From positions 51,294,386 to 51,358,385 of the forward strand of contig CM049322.1 in the NCBI GenBank assembly GCA_026874595.1: a DNA stretch of 64,000 bases. The letters run 5' to 3'. The notes beneath the pieces are model-generated. The model worked only from the letters and a program-made list of their open reading frames with translations. It was not told the DNA's origin and searched no databases. Numbering within the stretch: position 1 is the stretch's first letter; every line of letters begins with the position of its first letter. This DNA comes from Sipunculus nudus. Lineage: Eukaryota > Annelida > Sipuncula > Golfingiida > Sipunculidae. Of the stretch, positions 37,079 to 49,500 are shown one piece after another. The position numbers were made by a program, and so were the translations under genes.

Positions 37079-38630
37079 TGTTTCCCCTTAATATTTAACC
37101 TGATCTTGTATTAGTAAAACAGGCGCCCCCGTACATAAGCCAATTTCTGAATGATCATATATACATAGGTGATATGGTGTTTATCTAATGAAGAATAAAA
37201 GAGGAACATGAATACCGCGCACGCTCTAAATAAGTAATAAATTCTTTTTCCGTCCCTATTTTCCTGCTGAAACTCATTCCAAAATTTCAGCCATGGCTAT
37301 TTGAAAGGTAAAGAATAAATAGTTCACAACCACAATTTAATTCATCAAATTTAAAACAATGATCAAAGAAGAATTTGTAAGACAGTTAAGCTGCGATAGA
37401 GCAATAAAAAAAATGCTCTTCCTGACTAAGAACATCACAGAAACGAAATAAATTGCTGGCCTGGATGGCAGTGACAGGGATCGTATATCCAAGCAGAGTA
37501 CAGACGAATTTTCCCAAAGACCAGTCAATTATTTAAATGTACCTTCTTTATATGTTTATATAAGATATATATTTCCAAACAGGTATTAATATGTGAATGT
37601 CGTTAGTTTGCCAGCATTCTATCACCTTCTAGCATAACGACTTGATATATACATTTTTTTTTTCTGCCAGGACTTGCGCAATACTTGCATGATACAACAT
37701 TAATACCGGATGAATAATTTATGCTGCACTAAGGGTAAACATGTTCAGTCTCTGCACAGGGTTGAACGCTACGCCTCTACGGTGCTCTGACATCACTATG
37801 TGATGTGTACTTCGTCATCGTTTTCGGTGCCTCTAGCTTAGTGCTGTGTACTTCGTCATCGCTTTCGGTGCTTCCGGCTTTAGTGTTGTGAACCTCGTCA
37901 CCGTTTTCGGTGCCTATACTGCTTTAGTGTTCTGTACTTCCTCATAGCTTTTGGTGTCTTTCGATGCGGGCTTGTCTCAATGCAAGAGGGTGATCAAAAT
38001 GGCATAAATGATTCGTTTATCGCCAATAATGGTTGTTAGCTGATACCAGGAAATTAACGATTAACGATTCCCTTGTATCAGCTTTATATATTGGAGTCTG
38101 AATGTCATGTCGCCATGCCTATTTTTTTGGTGAGTGATGTGTTATTTTTGGAGACCCTTCTGAGTTTTGTGGTACAAGTTTAACAGTTATCACTCCACTA
38201 AAACATATCTGTGAGGCTGCGATATGTACGAGGTATTTTCTATTGTCCCTGTGGACTGTGAGCATGATACCAACGCTTTCTACGTCTAGGCCCTGCACAA
38301 TTGAATTTTGTCGAAATGTTTGAAGTAATATCTCATTTTCCGTTAACGCAGCATGATTTGTTACAATGTCACCGTTAAATACTACTTTATACCTTCGTTG
38401 CGTTATTCGCCAAAGCTACGCCTATAGGCCCTGCACAACTGAGTTTTATGCAAATGATAGAGGTAATATTTTGTTTTCCTTTAACCGCAACACGATTTTT
38501 TACAATATCACTGTGATGGATTCTACATTAAATACTACTTTGTACATTCATTGCGTTAGTAGCCAAAGCTCCAGTGTTTGAGCCAACACCAGCGCCTCTA
38601 GTTTCACTTCTTCCGCCGTTACGTGATTTT
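35354..38630. other. Interval between the two convergent genes
   Basis: No further gene. It contains a palindrome-rich GGTTC...GAACC repeat (36130-36370), a (TA)n run (37024-37078), a four-copy array of about 45 bp (37803-37970, TACTTCGTCATCG-TTTTCGGTGCC) and a two-copy repeat of about 137 bp (38284-38575). The GTPase 3' UTR must lie at the right end of this interval; no clear poly(A) signal was found. Confidence 0.6.
36130..36370. repeat. Dense GGTTC/GAACC palindromic repeat
   Basis: About a dozen alternating AGGTTCC and AAGAACC motifs lie within 240 bases. Similar repeats are widespread in animal genomes and usually mark DNA-transposon ends. No matching second end was seen in this window. 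Confidence 0.6.
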
Positions 38631-38639
38631 ACTCAGACC

Positions 38640-38757
38640 TCCCTTGCACCTCTTTTCCCTCCACCTGCACCTCCTAAGCCTCCACCTGCACCTCCTAAGC
38701 CTCCACCTGCACCTCCTAAGCCTCCACCTGCACCTCCTAAGCCTCCACCTGCACCTC
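38640..38757. repeat. 18-bp minisatellite containing the GTPase stop codon
   Basis: About six copies of CCTCCACCTGCACCTCCTAAG (some 18-21 bp). On the minus strand each unit carries GGCTTAGG, and the first TAG so supplied (38737-38739) terminates the GTPase reading frame. Confidence 0.8.
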
Positions 38758-39156
38758 TCCTATATTCACTTCAACCTCCTCAGCCATATCCACTGGGTCC
38801 CCGGTAATTGGCTGATTGTTCAACGTCTTGTGTAGCTTTTTCAGGAACTCTGTGAAGCGCTCCCACAAAAGTACAAAATACTTCCTCTCAGCCCCTGTTT
38901 CTGAATGGTTCAAATTCTCTCGCACGTGCTCGTAGCTTAGATCTGCGCCTGTCTGGTTCTGAAGATTCCGTTCCTTATATCGCTCCAGTTCATGATCGAG
39001 TGATGTCTGCAGCTTCGTCTGATAGAACTGGATGCAACCCATAGTTGGCATATCCGCCAGGCACCTCTTCAGAGCATCGATCGATTCAGTCTTTGATTCC
39101 TCATGCTGATTGGTCAGCTGTTCTTCTGTCAGGAATGGCTGTCCCAGGTTTGTAAT
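38737..39156 (-). CDS. GTPase exon 16, C-terminus
   Basis: It encodes 139 residues, charged and helical (FLTEEQLTNQHEESKTESI, LERYKERN). It resembles the segment spanned by exons 13-14. The end runs GEVQVEA and stop, in the minisatellite. No transmembrane span. Confidence 0.85.
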   Translation of the reverse strand: MTNLGQPFLTEEQLTNQHEESKTESIDALKRCLADMPTMGCIQFYQTKLQTSLDHELERYKERNLQNQTGADLSYEHVRENLNHSETGAERKYFVLLWERFTEFLKKLHKTLNNQPITGDPVDMAEEVEVNIGEVQVEA

Positions 39157-39391
39157 CTGTTATAAAATTGTGTACAAAAATAATCACCTATGAACCAGAA
39201 TCCCATACTTTACAGAGTGAAATATGGTAAAAGACTTTTTGCTTTGAAGGCTGCAAAACAGGGTATTATGAGCGTCATATCATATTTAATATTTGAATGG
39301 AGTATACATTGATTCTTAATTTCTGAATGGTGTCTATTTAAGCCTCGTGTTTAAAGTGAAAAATACGCTTGAAATAGAGTTTTCACACACA

Positions 39392-39466
<75 letters not shown>

Positions 39467-40468
39467 TGTATGAGTGTTCTTCTACCTTACTTCAAGATTT
39501 CAAGATGTATGCACCTTTCTTCTGTCATAATTTTCTTTTGAGCGACCATATAGTGCAAAACTTTTGTTGTCACTGTCATAGTTGCTATCTTACTCAATCT
39601 CCGTAGTGTATTGTAGTGTATTGTAATATGTAATATTGTGACAATAAAATTATGAGCTGAATAATACCCGCCTGGAACTGGCTAGCCAAATGACATCGGG
39701 TAACGTGTCTAAAGAACAACAGTGCGCCACGTCTATACACTACCATCAATACCTGTTTCTAAATATCCTTACATGTTTATTCATAAATTATTTTATCGTC
39801 ATGGCAATTGGAAACACATTTGTCCAGTAGCAATAGAATAAAATATTTCATCCGCTCCTTTCGATAATGACATTTTGATTGTAGTCTATTTTAAATGACC
39901 CATAACATTTCTACAGCAACGTTGATAAAGAAGGCAAAAAATAAGGTTGCACCAGTTGAAGGACCAGTATTACACACTACGCTCTGGTTGTTTTCTTTTT
40001 ATAGGAAATATCTGTACGAGTGTTATATTTACGCCATATGTGTACCTTCAGAGTCACGTCAATTGAACCTATGTGGCATTTTATTGTCGAAAATACAATA
40101 ATCTATCTGTGCGAAAAAATTAATTAAGAATTGAAGGGCATTCACAGTAGTTTTGACACATAATAATATACCTTATTTTGCAAGGATGGCGTTTATATGT
40201 AAGTTTGTGTGTGCATGCGTCGGTTTTCATGTATATGTGTCCCTTACCATAGTCATGCGGTGTCGGTATATATCCTCTACTTGTGTCAAGATGACCTTCA
40301 CCAATATGTTCTGAAAAAAAATGATGTTCATTAAGGCATACTATAGACGCTAGAGGGCAGTCGAGCATCACAGCATATCATAAGGCTATATAATAAATCA
40401 AGAAAGGCATTCCTGGTAAATGGAACATTGATAAACAGAGGTTCTTCAAAAGAGTGAAAACAAGCAAC

Positions 40469-40511
<43 letters not shown>

Positions 40512-43500
40512 CACAGGGAAAAAGAATGTATAGACGCATAACCGGTGATATGATCAAATTATTTATTCCATATGAAGGAAAACAGTACGTTATTTCAAAC
40601 ATCGACAATAGATGGTGTTGGAAAGAAATTATGATAGCTTTCATTATAAAAATAAAATTAAAAGAATTACTCAGAACCCGAAAGAATGATTTGTTTAATA
40701 TAAATTTATTTAATAACATTTTGAAACAATTTGAAGACACGGTCCTTATGCATCTAGGGACACTTTGTTCTGTGACAGTTACTATTTATAGTTTTTTTTT
40801 GCCATAAATACGACCACTGCAATTCGTATTTACAGATTTAATTAATTACATTACGGGCTCGTAAAAAAGTCACATCATAAAGGTATTATAAATAATTCAT
40901 GGTCTCTGATCGTCATCAATATGATAACTGCCATTTGCTCTCACAGTTTTAATGAAATTTTTTTTCTGATTTTCAAGGAAAGGACACATCTTTAAGGTAC
41001 TGTAAAGACTTTAAGGCCTCTCTTCTGAAGATAAATATAACCTTTGCAATTCGATCTGAACCCAAAGCCGTAAGCATATATCGAAGACAACATAAATTTG
41101 TCATATGACTTAAGGTCTCACCTCGTTTTCTTTCTCTTGCATGGCTGTATACGTGGACTGCACCCGACTTTTTCCTTTATCAAGACTCTTCAGCAGGACG
41201 CAGAGATGAGGTGCCTTGTCTACATCCGTGCCCTTTGCTCTCCTCTCGAAGGTTTCTAGCGCATGCGCACTATGAGTTTCGAGTTCCCTTGAGACTTGAC
41301 TTCCTTGGACTTGTAACTTCAATTTTAAAAATAAATATTGCTTACGTATTCGATGATATGGCTTAAAAGAGGATTGATTAAATTGATCAATCGACTGGAA
41401 TAATGAATAAACATCGTTAGCATTCACATGCTCACTTGAATTGGAGTGTAATAGCTTTCCCATTATAAATGATATAGCTCTTGCTTGTCAGCTTTGATAT
41501 TTAGTGCACATTTTACTGAGTACTCCACACTTAATGTCTTGAACAGGCCAACTAATGAACAGCTTTTATTTAACATAAAAGTAAACAGAAGTCTCTTTGC
41601 CCCGCGTGCAAACGCGGCAGAATACGTTGAATGTCTGCCAAAGGAATCCAAAGGGATTATCGGGAATGCCGAGATTTCCAACGTTGCCCGTAACAGGGCA
41701 CGTGGTTGTTATGGGGAATGAGGTCCAAGGAGGGTTCAGACGTCATGGGTGACATGAATATCTGGGCGCATGTGTATTAGCAGTCGGGCGCTGAATCTCT
41801 GTGTAATTTTAAGCCAAAAAGCGCCACCTGTCTTATTATAACCGAACTTACTACCCATTGAATAACTGCACGTCTCAAAGCAGTACCACAATTACATCAG
41901 AGATTAAATAGACTGGTTAATGCCCACTTACTTCGATCAGGGCGTTGTAAAATGTCTCCATGATCTCGCGAACAACTTGTCTGTTGTGGTTGTCCAGGAA
42001 GTTCTGTAAGAACAAAAATCAAGAGCGCCAGTGAACAATGACACGAATTTGATGGAAAGAAATATTGCCGTAACCTTGATTTACATATAGTTACAGTTTA
42101 GTATTACTGGTGACTTCAAATGGAATTCTCCTGATTGATTGTAAGGTTTTCTGGAAAGGTAACATGCGTTTTGGTGACCTATTTGGGATTTATCACGTAT
42201 ATGCGTTATAATTTAAAGTCATGTCACTGAAAAAATGAAAGGTCTTGTCGTTCAAATACATTCCGTTAGGTCCCCTTCTTGTCGTTCAAATACATTCCGT
42301 GAGGTCCCCTTATTTCATTAAAAGCGGAGGTAATTTTTTAATCTTTTTTTCACTGAAGAACACAGTGCATTATGGTGTAACTCAAGACCGCAACTTGTAT
42401 AAGTTACCATTTGACAATTTATGTCTATGCATTTAAAAAAAAAGATTTCTGTATTTGTAGAGCCATGATCTTGATCAACTGTCAAGGCGAAAATCCATGT
42501 TGTTGACTGACAGAGTTTTTTAAGCATCAATTAATTAACTTATGGAATAATCATGTTCTTTCATCAAGTTTTACATCAGAGTCAGTTGTACTCAGTAGAA
42601 CTATATGTGTGACATACGACTTGTAAATGTTTGGGACAGGTGTTTAATATGTTTAAAAAATCCTAAAATTAACAGGATCATGCGGAGAGCTCTACTTTAA
42701 TCTAATGAATGGCAGATGCTGAGAAATCATTCTACCTGTCGGGTTAAAACTGTTGGTATTTTGCCATCCTTAAACATCGCTGTACACTCCTGAAAAAAAA
42801 GAAAATTAAAGTATACTTCAGTAGCCATTATCCATTGAGTATAAACGAGTGCGTTCCTGGGATTAGCTGGCCTTTCTCCAGCTGGGCAACTATGTTATAA
42901 TTGACGGTGGTCTCACTGGATTTTTGTCAAGGAACTCCTCTGTGGCCATAATGCAAAGTGTGTCCTAAGAGGAGGGGGGTCATTGTCTTTATTTCTCTAT
43001 AAACCTAGGGGTAGTTCAAATTATTTATAAAGAGGCTATCGGAGCGCCATCTGTCGGCAACTCCGATTATGTATCAAGGCAGAAAGCAGTTTGTTACTCT
43101 GAATAACGGCAGACCGGCTTCTGTGCCTCAGGGGTAGAGCACAGGACTCAAAGCCGGGAGATCGTAAGTTCGAATCTCGGCCGAGGCGTTGAGCTTTTCA
43201 CGGTTGGCCTCCGCCCAGGGTGAGCGCTCTGCAGGCTTAATGGGGAGACTGTGCCCAACAATCGTGTTTCCCTCATGAGTGCGCTTTTCGGGGGTTCCTC
43301 GGTGTTATGACCCAGCAATGGGTTGACGCCAAAATTATCGCGTGTAAGCCCCTGTCACGTGGTCCTAATCCGGAATTGAATCCTGCAGATGTACATAATA
43401 CGTAGTCAAGAAAGCATTAAAAAATGGAGGCGGTTACCTCCACCAAAAATACCTTAAAACAAAATAAAATCTGATTAAAGGCTTGGGGTCCTCCTATAAT

Positions 43501-46444
43501 ACAGATTAATAAATATGAGGTAAATAGGGTTTGAAAACCTTTGACCTATCTGTTGCTTATCTATTTACAAATTATTTTCCGGCATGTAATTCCTATGGTC
43601 TCTGGAACAAAATGTTTACCCGTCACGGACGTGTTGTTGTGTAATTTATTAAACTGGAAATAATTTTATCCAGTATTCTAATATTCCATCGTATTGAGAA
43701 TAATATTAACTGGTTTTTAAGTGCAAATAAATGAACGTTTTGAAAAAGATAGTTCTCCTGACAGGTCCCTACAAAAGCAGATCTAGGAAGATTATTAAGG
43801 GGTCATAACCCCCCAAAACGAATATTCAAATACGGACCACAATGCTCGGGGGGTGGTACCCCCCAAACGAATATCCAAATACGGACCACAATGCTCGGGG
43901 GGTGGTACCCCCAAAACGAACCTAATACGAACCACAATGCTCGGGGGGTGGTAGCCCCAAAACGAAAATCCTAATACGAACCATAATGCTCGGGGGGTGG
44001 TACCCCCAAAACGAATATCCTAATACGAACCACAATGCTCGGGGGATGGTAGCCCCAAAACGAATATCCTAATACGGACCACAATGCTCGGGGGGTGGTA
44101 CCCCCTAAACGAATATCCTAATACGAACCACAATGCTCGGGGGGGGGGGGTGGTACCCCCAAAACGAATATCCTAATACGGACCACAATGCTCGGGGGCT
44201 GGTAGCCCCAAAACGAATATCCTAATACGAACCACAATGCTCGGGGGGTGGTACCCCCAAAACGAATATCCTAATACGGACCACAATGCTCGGGGGGTGG
44301 TAGCCCCAAAACGAATATCCTAATACGAACCACAATGCTTGGGGGGTGGTACCCCCAAAACGAATATCCTAATACGGACCACAATGCTCGGGGGGTGGTA
44401 GCCCCAAAACGAATATCCTAATACGAACCACAATGCTCGGGGGTGGTAGCCCAAAAATAAGGTTAAAACATTACAGAAAATATAATAATTTTACCTCGTA
44501 AGTTACAGTGCAAGAAAAAAGATAAGAAGTAATATATTTTCTGCACTGTTTTACCCTCATTTTTTGGGGGCTAACATCCCCTCCAACAGCCCTTCCCCTG
44601 GCCAACATAGACATAATAAATTGATGGTGGATAAATCATGTGACTGCATCCCCCACAAGATGGCGAATGAGAGCAAACGTTAAGTATTGAGGTAGCATTA
44701 AATGATAATTATTTAAAAATATATACTTTAATGTTATACAACTTTTTAATAACAGTTCTTGTATTCAGTTGCCTGCTACGTTCTATACAGTGTGGTAACA
44801 TATAAATAATATAAAGAAGGGAGTGCAAACTAACCCCTAAAACAGATGTAGAATATGACACATAAATGTCAGGCGACACTCTATCTCTAGAGCCTAAATA
44901 TAGAAAGTATAACCAAGAACGTTGTAGTACATGAGTACATATAGAAAACAAAACCAAGAACGTTGTAGTATATGAGTATATATAGAAAACAAAACCAAGA
45001 ACGTTGTAGTACATGAGTACATATAAAAAACAAAACCAAGAACGTTGCAGTATATGAGTACATTTAGAAAACAAAACCAAGAACGTTGTAGTATATGAGT
45101 ATAATTACACAGCGTGATGCTGGCGAAAACATATTCGTGTGGCTTAATTAAGCGCTATGAGGAGACAGTGGTTCCGTCATGCGCACTCACCACGAAGTGC
45201 CTTAACAGATCCCTTCCTGTTGCTGGTTTGGAGCCGAGCTTCTTAACTGGGATGTCCCTGCCAACCAAGAACTGGACTGCTTTATCAAGGTGTTTCACAA
45301 AGCACGTCTTCATTTCTAAAATGTTTAATAAAAAAGAATATTAAACATATGTTAAGCTTATGTTGCTGTTACATTTTGTTATATCACCACGAAGACTCTG
45401 TGTGTATATCTGCATTTAGATGTCCGCATGATATTTGGTAAAGTGTTCAGGGATTTTGATGATACATGACACGTTTTGGCAATCTTATCTTCTCTCAGCG
45501 TTAGCATTTGCGTAAAAAAACATGATGAGTGTTTTATTGTTTCGTTAGAGTCCTACCAAGTGATAATACAAAAAAATGGCAGAAATCTTTCGCTTATGAT
45601 TACATCCCACATTAGTGTGTTCCACAAGTACGTGTCCATTGAAATTAGGAATTATTCACTGGATCTGTAATATCATCACATCACGCAGTTTGACACAACA
45701 GCAGAAGAGGGACTAATGCCCTCATATGACAATTAAAACGTCACAACAAAAAAGCAAAAATTAAATGCTACAACCTTCTAAGTGTTCTGAACTTTATGAC
45801 CACGTGATATCACATCCGTCATTAGTTGGCAAGGCAATCTCACATTGAGCCCATCATGAAATAGTGTATAGCCCCGTACAGAAAACTGTTAATTGATGTC
45901 CCAACACAGAATGATGTAATATAAATGACCTGAGATTTTTCCTTTGAATTCCGGCGGCTCCTCCATCTCTTCATCGTCCTCATCTTTCTGCGGTCCTGAA
46001 GGCATCAGGTAACAGTCCAGGGGATGGAACGCCTGCATCAGCGTCTGTCTGGAGACCTGGGCCTCCGCCGGCTGACTTGAATCAGTCTGAAATGAGAAAA
46101 AACGTCAACGACGTTTTACAATTTATATGCACTAACATCCTATTTTTTCTGATATAAAAATATATTTTTAGGTAGCCGTTTCGGTTATTTTTTCTACTAT
46201 TTTCTGAACTTGCTCAGAGTAACACCCGTTTGCAATGCGGCCATTTTTCATTGGCCTTGAATCTGATACACACAACCTATGCTTATCACAAAACTTGTCA
46301 TCCACGCTTAAACATTTATGTAAAAAATATAACTAATAAGGAACGGAATAATGGCTCAAACAGGAGACCGCGACCTCCGCACCGGAGCTCCACAGGCAGC
46401 TTCAAAGGTAATACAGATCACAGACACATTTTTGTCACAAAGCC

Positions 46445-46503
<59 letters not shown>

Positions 46504-49500
46504 GTCCGATTTTGTTAGATTTCATGTTAATTTTGCATTTTGTGCAAGTTGTGATTTATTAACTAGTCAAATCACAAACACATTTATGACACAGACTACG
46601 GACATTGAATTAACCATGAAATGTTTTGTAATGTACATTTTAATATATCAGACCGGAAGATTTTGTACAGTATTTTTTATGATTTTTCTTCCTCCTTCTC
46701 TGACTGAGGTATAATATGAATAGTACATTCCCATCATGTAACCATCGGACATACTTCAGGGGGCTTTGTTCTGCTATTGTAAATTTGTATTCATATGACA
46801 GTTAAGATACATGCTGAGCTAAGGCACGAACCTTGAGAACAGAGGAGAGGTAATTCTGACCGCCCTCTGCTCCAAACCTGTGTTCTTTACGAGCGATCCA
46901 GTCTCTCACCACGAAGACCAGTCTCTGAAACAAAGTACACAGAATTTACGAGCCATCCAAACGAAGTCAATCTCTGAAACATAGCACATAGAATTTAAAA
47001 ACCATCCAGTCTCTCACCCCGAAGCCCAGTCTCTGAAACAAAACATAAAAAATTGAATAATTTTAGATTTCATTTTGTCTTTTCTTTATTCATTAAATTT
47101 GCCAAATGCCGTGGCGGGTATATATACAATGAGTAGAATGATCATCTTCTTCTCTGCTTCATGTACACTGCGTACCTCATCTACACCTGTATGTGTCAAT
47201 ATAAGTATATACTGAAATTTACACAGAATAACGCTTCCCGATTTTTTATATTATCAAGGATTTAAACTGTTAATATACGAGATTTAAAAGCTCTATTGGT
47301 GAATACGGTCATAAACTGATACAAAGAATGATCATCAAAGGATCATCGCTCGGCGCTAATTATGACTGAAAAAAATCAATGCTAGAAATCGATTGCTACA
47401 AGGTATCCCTTGTACTTAATCACCAAAAACCACACAAAAAAAAGCGGAGCATTAGATAGTATTAAATAGGGCCAAGTTTTAGACCCGTCTTTTAAAGAAA
47501 TTGACCGTTCACACGGCAGTTAGGTGTTTGTCGGATTATCGACTAAATTTTTTTTCAATTGGTATCAGTTCGAACCGAGTCAGGTGTGTACATAAGCTGC
47601 CCTATTGATCAGACTGCTGAATCAACACGGTCAATGAAAACCTGAGATCTGGTTTACCGAGGGAGATAGTAGGATTCAATGACTGTATAATTTAATTCAA
47701 CAAACCGTCAATACTCCGCCTCAATAATAATATATTTGGTCTGTTTCTATAGATAAAACCCCTTCTGCTGTCTCTTGTGAGCCGAACACGATAGACAACA
47801 AAAAAGTTAGTTTCCTTTTTTATGCTATGTGCCATATTCCTGTGTACATAAATTTAACGGATTTATATTGAGCCATACGTTTGTTCATATCTAGTCTTTC
47901 AGGATGAATATCATGTACACCATGATGAAAAAAATATTTTTTTTTATAATGCAAATGAGTCAAGTGGACATTATATATGTGCATGTCCTATTATATGTGG
48001 TCCCATTACGAGTTCAGAAACAAACTAGTTTAACCACCTTTCGGCGATCGAGCGAGTGTTTACGTAGAGCCCTGCAAAGTGACTGATGTTATCACGTACC
48101 TGGAGGCCTGTGTCTGAAGTATCACAAGCGATCTCTTCCAGTGCTGTCCTGCTAGCGTCGACAAATATCTGAAACAATATTATAATGTTTGAAAAATACC
48201 GATAAAATCGATAGAAACGATGAGCAGTCAAGACTATAGACAGATCCCATTTATAACTGGCAATGGGCGGTCAAAATGCCTATATCGTATGTCCTTTAAC
48301 CCCCCCCCCCCCCCCCAACATGATACTACCGACTTATAAAAGGTATTCTTGTGTTAAATATCAAAAATCAAATCTTCCGCTTATGCTTTTAGTGTATTCA
48401 TTTCAAAATATACGTTAACCAAACACATATATATATCTATACATTACCCTAGGTCCCATACAAAGCAAATTCGGCTGATCAAAAATATATTCTGCATACT
48501 TCTTCCAAAAAAATTAGTATATGTGATAACTTCTTTGACCTAAAGAAGATACTTGGGTGGGTATCATATGATGACCTCACCTGTAAACTGTCGAGGACGT
48601 CCTCTGAGAGGAGACTTTTCACATTGTATGTCTACAAAAGTAAGGATATCACAATTGTATCACAATAGTATAATGGTGTTCAAGTGGTTCAGGTGTGAGG
48701 TCATAGTCTAGATCCTAAAAGGTCATATAAAATTAAAAAAAAAATAAATTAAATAAAATTAATTAGGAAATGATCCTCAGAATTTGGAAATTACTTTTCT
48801 TAGTTGAGCTAAAACACCTCCTGGTCGGTATGACGGACCTCACTATATAGTGTAGTTTCTCGCCAAAAGATGTCGTTTATTTAGCCGGATTTTTTTTCTA
48901 AATGACAAGAGTTTGAGATTAGAACTGGAAAGTGAAAAGTTACAGAATCTCTCTTTAATGACAAAACTTCGCCGACTGCTTTTCTAATATTTACGGTCAT
49001 CCTCTGATCATCGATATACAACTGTCACCCTGATGGAATCATAGCCGGCCGTATGCTAATCATAAAATATGCATGGTTTTACTGAGAATGCATAATTATT
49101 TGATCATAATAAAGAAGATATTACCATGTTGACCAGATATCAAATAATTTCATTTTTTGGGTAGGCCTAATATAGGATTATTATAATCCAACATAGTTAA
49201 ATCATTTGAATGTTTTATGGATTTCAAGGCCTTGAAAGTCTTTTATTTTAATTTAACTATGAAATGTACCTATAATGTACATAATGTACATAAGTCTAGT
49301 CATGATCAAGCAAGACATATACTTGTAAAATGTTAACAAAAAAATCCATTATTTTAGTACACTAGTTTTATAAATGAAAATGGGGTATTTATAAAATGAG
49401 GATCGCAATTGGCCAAAAGAATGAATGAAACAGACCATGCAAATAGATATACATATTTGTCAGTGAAGAATCTTGTACAATTTGAAACGAGCTCGAGTAT

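Noticed and set aside
38574-38835. Plus-strand proline-rich protein
   Set aside because: Translation of the 18-bp minisatellite on the strand opposite the real GTPase exon.
39347-39541. Small IYIY-rich proteins at this and many other positions
   Set aside because: Translations of (TA)n microsatellites.
41317-41463. Coding extension of GTPase exon 14 to an upstream ATG
   Set aside because: The frame is open, but the preceding exon joins in phase 0 at 41316 and the extension has no family-like content. It is read as intron.
43115-43190. Functional tRNA gene
   Set aside because: A and B boxes are clear, but the acceptor stem does not close and a long non-tRNA body follows. A SINE explains it better.
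44709-45080. 123-codon minus-strand protein
   Set aside because: Made of the 41-bp minisatellite; repetitive and without domain features.
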